Below, piece by piece: positions 42,739-44,709 of a stretch of DNA of 44,709 nt. The first letter of the stretch is position 1. Each line of letters starts with the position of its first letter. Location: contig JAKPPV010000020.1 in the NCBI GenBank assembly GCA_029547145.1, positions 1 through 44,709 on the forward strand, given 5' to 3'. This DNA is from Methanobacteriota archaeon (GTDB lineage: Archaea > Halobacteriota > Methanomicrobia > Methanomicrobiales > Methanospirillaceae). The notes beneath the pieces were generated by a model. It did not search any database and was not told the origin of the DNA. It saw only the letters and a program-made list of their open reading frames with translations. Made by a program: the position numbers and the translations under genes.

Positions 42739-42928
42739 GGTCCTGTTCTCCGGCCCACTCGGGGCCGTCATGATGGTCGCCCGGGCCGGGCTTGAGCGCG
42801 CTCCCCCTGCCCCGCCCGACCGCCGTTGCGCCCCCCAAACGGAGGACGGAGGACGTCGGGAAGAGAAAAAGAAGACTGATACGCCGTTTTTACTTTCACC
42901 CCGCACGCCCGGACAGGCGGGGAGTCCA

Positions 42929-42957
42929 GTTGACCGGGCAACTGTTGCGCCATCAAC
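42929..42957 (+). promoter_or_regulatory. Tandem inverted-repeat operator upstream of marR
   Basis: Two perfect GTTG-N6-CAAC repeats, GTTGACCGGGCAAC (42929-42942) and GTTGCGCCATCAAC (42944-42957), are separated by a single T, making a 29-base dyad. It directly abuts the TATA-like CTTTTATCT (about 42957-42965) of marR. Its position fits repression by blocking TATA access, probably by the MarR protein itself. Confidence 0.65.
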
Positions 42958-43002
42958 TTTTATCTCCCCGGGCACCGCACGGGTACCCTCAGGTCCATAA
43001 AG

Positions 43003-43443
43003 ATGTCCGCCGAGATCCCGCTTGCCCGTCACCTCTCGATCGTGCTCCGGCACCACTACGCGACGATGAACGAGCAGGTCCGGCCCCTCGGGCTTTTTGT
43101 CGCCCAGGTCCCGATCCTGCTCCGGCTCTCCGCCGGCCAGAACGTCACCCAGGAGTCGCTCGCCCGTCACTTCCACTTCGATAAGGGGGCGGTCGCACGC
43201 GCGGCCCGCGGGCTGGAGGAGGCGGGGCTGATCCGCCGCGAGACCGACCCGTCGGACCGGCGGGCCGTCCGCCTCTTCCTGACCCGCGCGGGCGAGGCGC
43301 TCGTCCCGGAGATCCGCCGGATCGAGCGGGAGTGGGAGGCCCGGGTCATGGCGGACCTCCGGCCCGACGAACGGGACGCCTTTTGCTCCCTGCTCGGGCG
43401 GGTGGCGGCCTCCTGCCTGGACGGGAGGGACTGCCGTGAGTGA
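43003..43443 (+). CDS. MarR-family transcription regulator
   Basis: 146 residues, winged-helix: LSAGQNVTQESLARHFHFDKGAVARAARGLEEAGLIRRETDPSDRRAVRLFLTRAGEAL shows the HTH and the DxRxxR wing, flanked by dimerisation helices. It likely represses itself and the MATE exporter, relieved by a small aromatic or toxic ligand. The start ATG 43003 lies ~45 bases after the operator. The MATE gene begins inside its last codons. Confidence 0.92.
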   Translation: MSAEIPLARHLSIVLRHHYATMNEQVRPLGLFVAQVPILLRLSAGQNVTQESLARHFHFDKGAVARAARGLEEAGLIRRETDPSDRRAVRLFLTRAGEALVPEIRRIEREWEARVMADLRPDERDAFCSLLGRVAASCLDGRDCRE

Positions 43444-44709
43444 GGTCGGGGAGGGATGCCTCCCGCGCCGGCCCGAGACGGCCGGCGTCGCGCTGCTGCG
43501 CGGAGACCCGAAGAGGGCGATCATCCGCCTCTCGGCGCCGATGATCGCCGCGATGCTCCTGATGTCGACCTACAACATCGTGAACGCGATCTGGGTCGCG
43601 GGGCTCGGGTCGGACGCGATGGCGGCGATCGGGTTCGTCACCCCGCTCTTCATGATCCTGATGGGGCTGGGCTCCGGGATCGGGGCGGGCGCCACCTCGG
43701 CGATCGCCCGCCGGATCGGGGCCTGCGACCGCGAGGGTGCGAACCGTGCGGCACTCCACGCCCTCGCCCTGGCGATCGGCCTGGCAGCCGTCCTGACCCT
43801 GCCCCTGGTCGTCTTCGCCGAGCCGATCGCGCTCCTCTTCGGGGCCGGGAGGACCGCGGGGCTCGCCGGCGAGTACGGCCGGATCATCTTCGCCGGGATG
43901 GTGCTCCTCCTCTTCGTGAACATCGGGTACGCCGTGCTCCGCGCCGAGGGGGACTCGAAACGGACGATGTGGGCGATGGCCGCCTCGTCGGTCCTGAACA
44001 TCATCCTGGACCCGGTGCTGATCTACTGGGCCGGCCTTGGGATCGCCGGCGCCGCGTGGGGGGCGCTCATCTCGATGGCGATGGTCTCGCTGATCCTCCT
44101 CTACTGGTTCTACGTCAGTAAGGACACCTACCTCTCGCTCTCGTGGCGCGGGTTCTCTTTCGACCGCTCGATCATCGTCGACATGCTCCGCGTCGGGCTC
44201 CCCGCCTCGCTCGAGTTCGGGCTGATGTCCCTGCTCGCGATTCTGGTGAACTGGATGCTGGTCCTCTCGGCGGGGACCGATGCGGTCGCCGTCTACACGG
44301 CGGGGTGGCGGGTCGTCATGTTCGCGATCATCCCGATCGCGGCGATCGGGACGTCGGTGGTCTCGGTCGCCGGCGCTGCGTACGGGGCGCGGGAGTTCGG
44401 CAAGCTCCGCGTCGCACACCGGTTCGCGACCGGGTTCGGGGCGGCGATCGCGCTCGGGATCAGTGTGATCACCTACGTCTTTGCCCACCCGATCGCCTGG
44501 CTCTTCGCCTACTCGCCCGAGAGCGCGCACCTCGCGCCGCAGATCGCGGCGTTCCTCGCGGTGATGTGCTTCTTCTACCCCTTCGTCCCGCCGGGCATCG
44601 TCTCCGGCTCGGTCTTCCAGGGGACCGGAAAGGGGGTCTACTCCCTCGTCGTGAACCTCCTCCGGAACCTGGTGTTCATCGCGATCTCGGCATACCTGTT
44701 GGGGATCGC
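43436..44709 (+). CDS. MATE-family multidrug/toxin exporter, 3' end cut by window
   Basis: The first ~424 codons of a protein normally ~450 residues, so only the last part is missing. GTG 43436 overlaps the marR stop by eight bases and follows GGGAGGGA. Twelve-helix MATE features: IIRLSAPMIAAMLLMSTYNIVNAIWVAGLGSDAMAAIGF, the IGAGATSAIARRIG motif, YAVLRAEGDSKRTMWAM and the mirrored second half GLPASLEFGLMSLLAILVNWML. It would expel cationic drugs or metabolites by Na+ or H+ antiport, under control of MarR. Confidence 0.92.
   Translation, partial: MSEVGEGCLPRRPETAGVALLRGDPKRAIIRLSAPMIAAMLLMSTYNIVNAIWVAGLGSDAMAAIGFVTPLFMILMGLGSGIGAGATSAIARRIGACDREGANRAALHALALAIGLAAVLTLPLVVFAEPIALLFGAGRTAGLAGEYGRIIFAGMVLLLFVNIGYAVLRAEGDSKRTMWAMAASSVLNIILDPVLIYWAGLGIAGAAWGALISMAMVSLILLYWFYVSKDTYLSLSWRGFSFDRSIIVDMLRVGLPASLEFGLMSLLAILVNWMLVLSAGTDAVAVYTAGWRVVMFAIIPIAAIGTSVVSVAGAAYGAREFGKLRVAHRFATGFGAAIALGISVITYVFAHPIAWLFAYSPESAHLAPQIAAFLAVMCFFYPFVPPGIVSGSVFQGTGKGVYSLVVNLLRNLVFIAISAYLLGI

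Noticed and set aside
1..44709. CRISPR arrays, insertion sequences, rRNA genes
   Set aside because: No regularly spaced repeats, transposase-like frames or rRNA-like stretches were seen on either strand.

Overview
This window looks like chromosomal DNA of a GC-rich methanogenic euryarchaeon, most likely of the order Methanomicrobiales. The evidence is the archaeal C/D-box RNP pair (fibrillarin/FlpA and Nop5), a Cbf5-type pseudouridine synthase with a C-terminal PUA-like extension, a tRNA-Ser without encoded CCA, archaeal TATA-type promoters, a group-IV-like NifH, DUF112 and DUF1614 membrane proteins, HEAT-repeat proteins, and many secreted proteins with Thr/Pro linkers and dockerin modules. 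Species cannot be fixed from the sequence alone.

Layout. 1-1194: partial beta-propeller/PKD secreted protein (minus). 1391-5322: a segment bounded by two copies of the start of ruvA (one truncated). It carries two secreted proteins with nearly identical N-terminal dockerins: one with an HELFH metallopeptidase, split by a frameshift at a C7 tract, and one with four TIG domains. 5404-7006: ruvA-ruvB. 7003-11903: M20 amidohydrolase, PEGA protein, ROK kinase, DNA methyltransferase, ArsC-like reductase and ArsR-like regulator. 11920-15087: large HEAT-repeat protein (minus). 15268-16627: HTH regulator and a TIM-barrel protein. 16672-20108: minus-strand run of DUF1614, FlpA, Nop5 and a DUF112 permease. 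20156-21729: hemD-cbf5. 21822-23432: papain-like protease with C-terminal dockerin. 23490-23574: tRNA-Ser(GGA).

24018-31299 is a plus-strand series: C69 peptidase, CPBP membrane protease, thiol lipoprotein, cupin, a compact three-gene nitrogenase-like cluster (NifH-, NifD- and NifK-like) and YwbE. 31346-35547 is minus strand: small HEAT protein, Lipoprotein_15-type lipoprotein, small membrane proteins including PspC, and a CBM6-like/dockerin secreted protein. 35823-39845: right-handed beta-helix protein, a strong hairpin terminator, then UDP-glucose dehydrogenase and GalU. 40023-41203: nuclease-like protein and a small prim-pol. 41208-44709: double-Cache lipoprotein, a conserved hypothetical, and a MarR regulator with a tandem inverted-repeat operator driving a MATE exporter cut by the window end.

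Themes. (1) Four dockerin proteins (two N-terminal, two C-terminal), carrying protease, TIG and CBM-like cargo, imply an extracellular assembly whose cohesin partner is not in the window. (2) The nitrogenase-like operon keeps the electron-transfer ligands (NifH cysteines, three-cysteine pattern in both partner subunits), but no nif assembly gene is nearby, so it is a candidate uncharacterised reductase. (3) GalU and Ugd would make UDP-glucuronate beside a beta-helix protein of the polysaccharide-modifying fold. (4) The marR-MATE unit has an easily readable operator.
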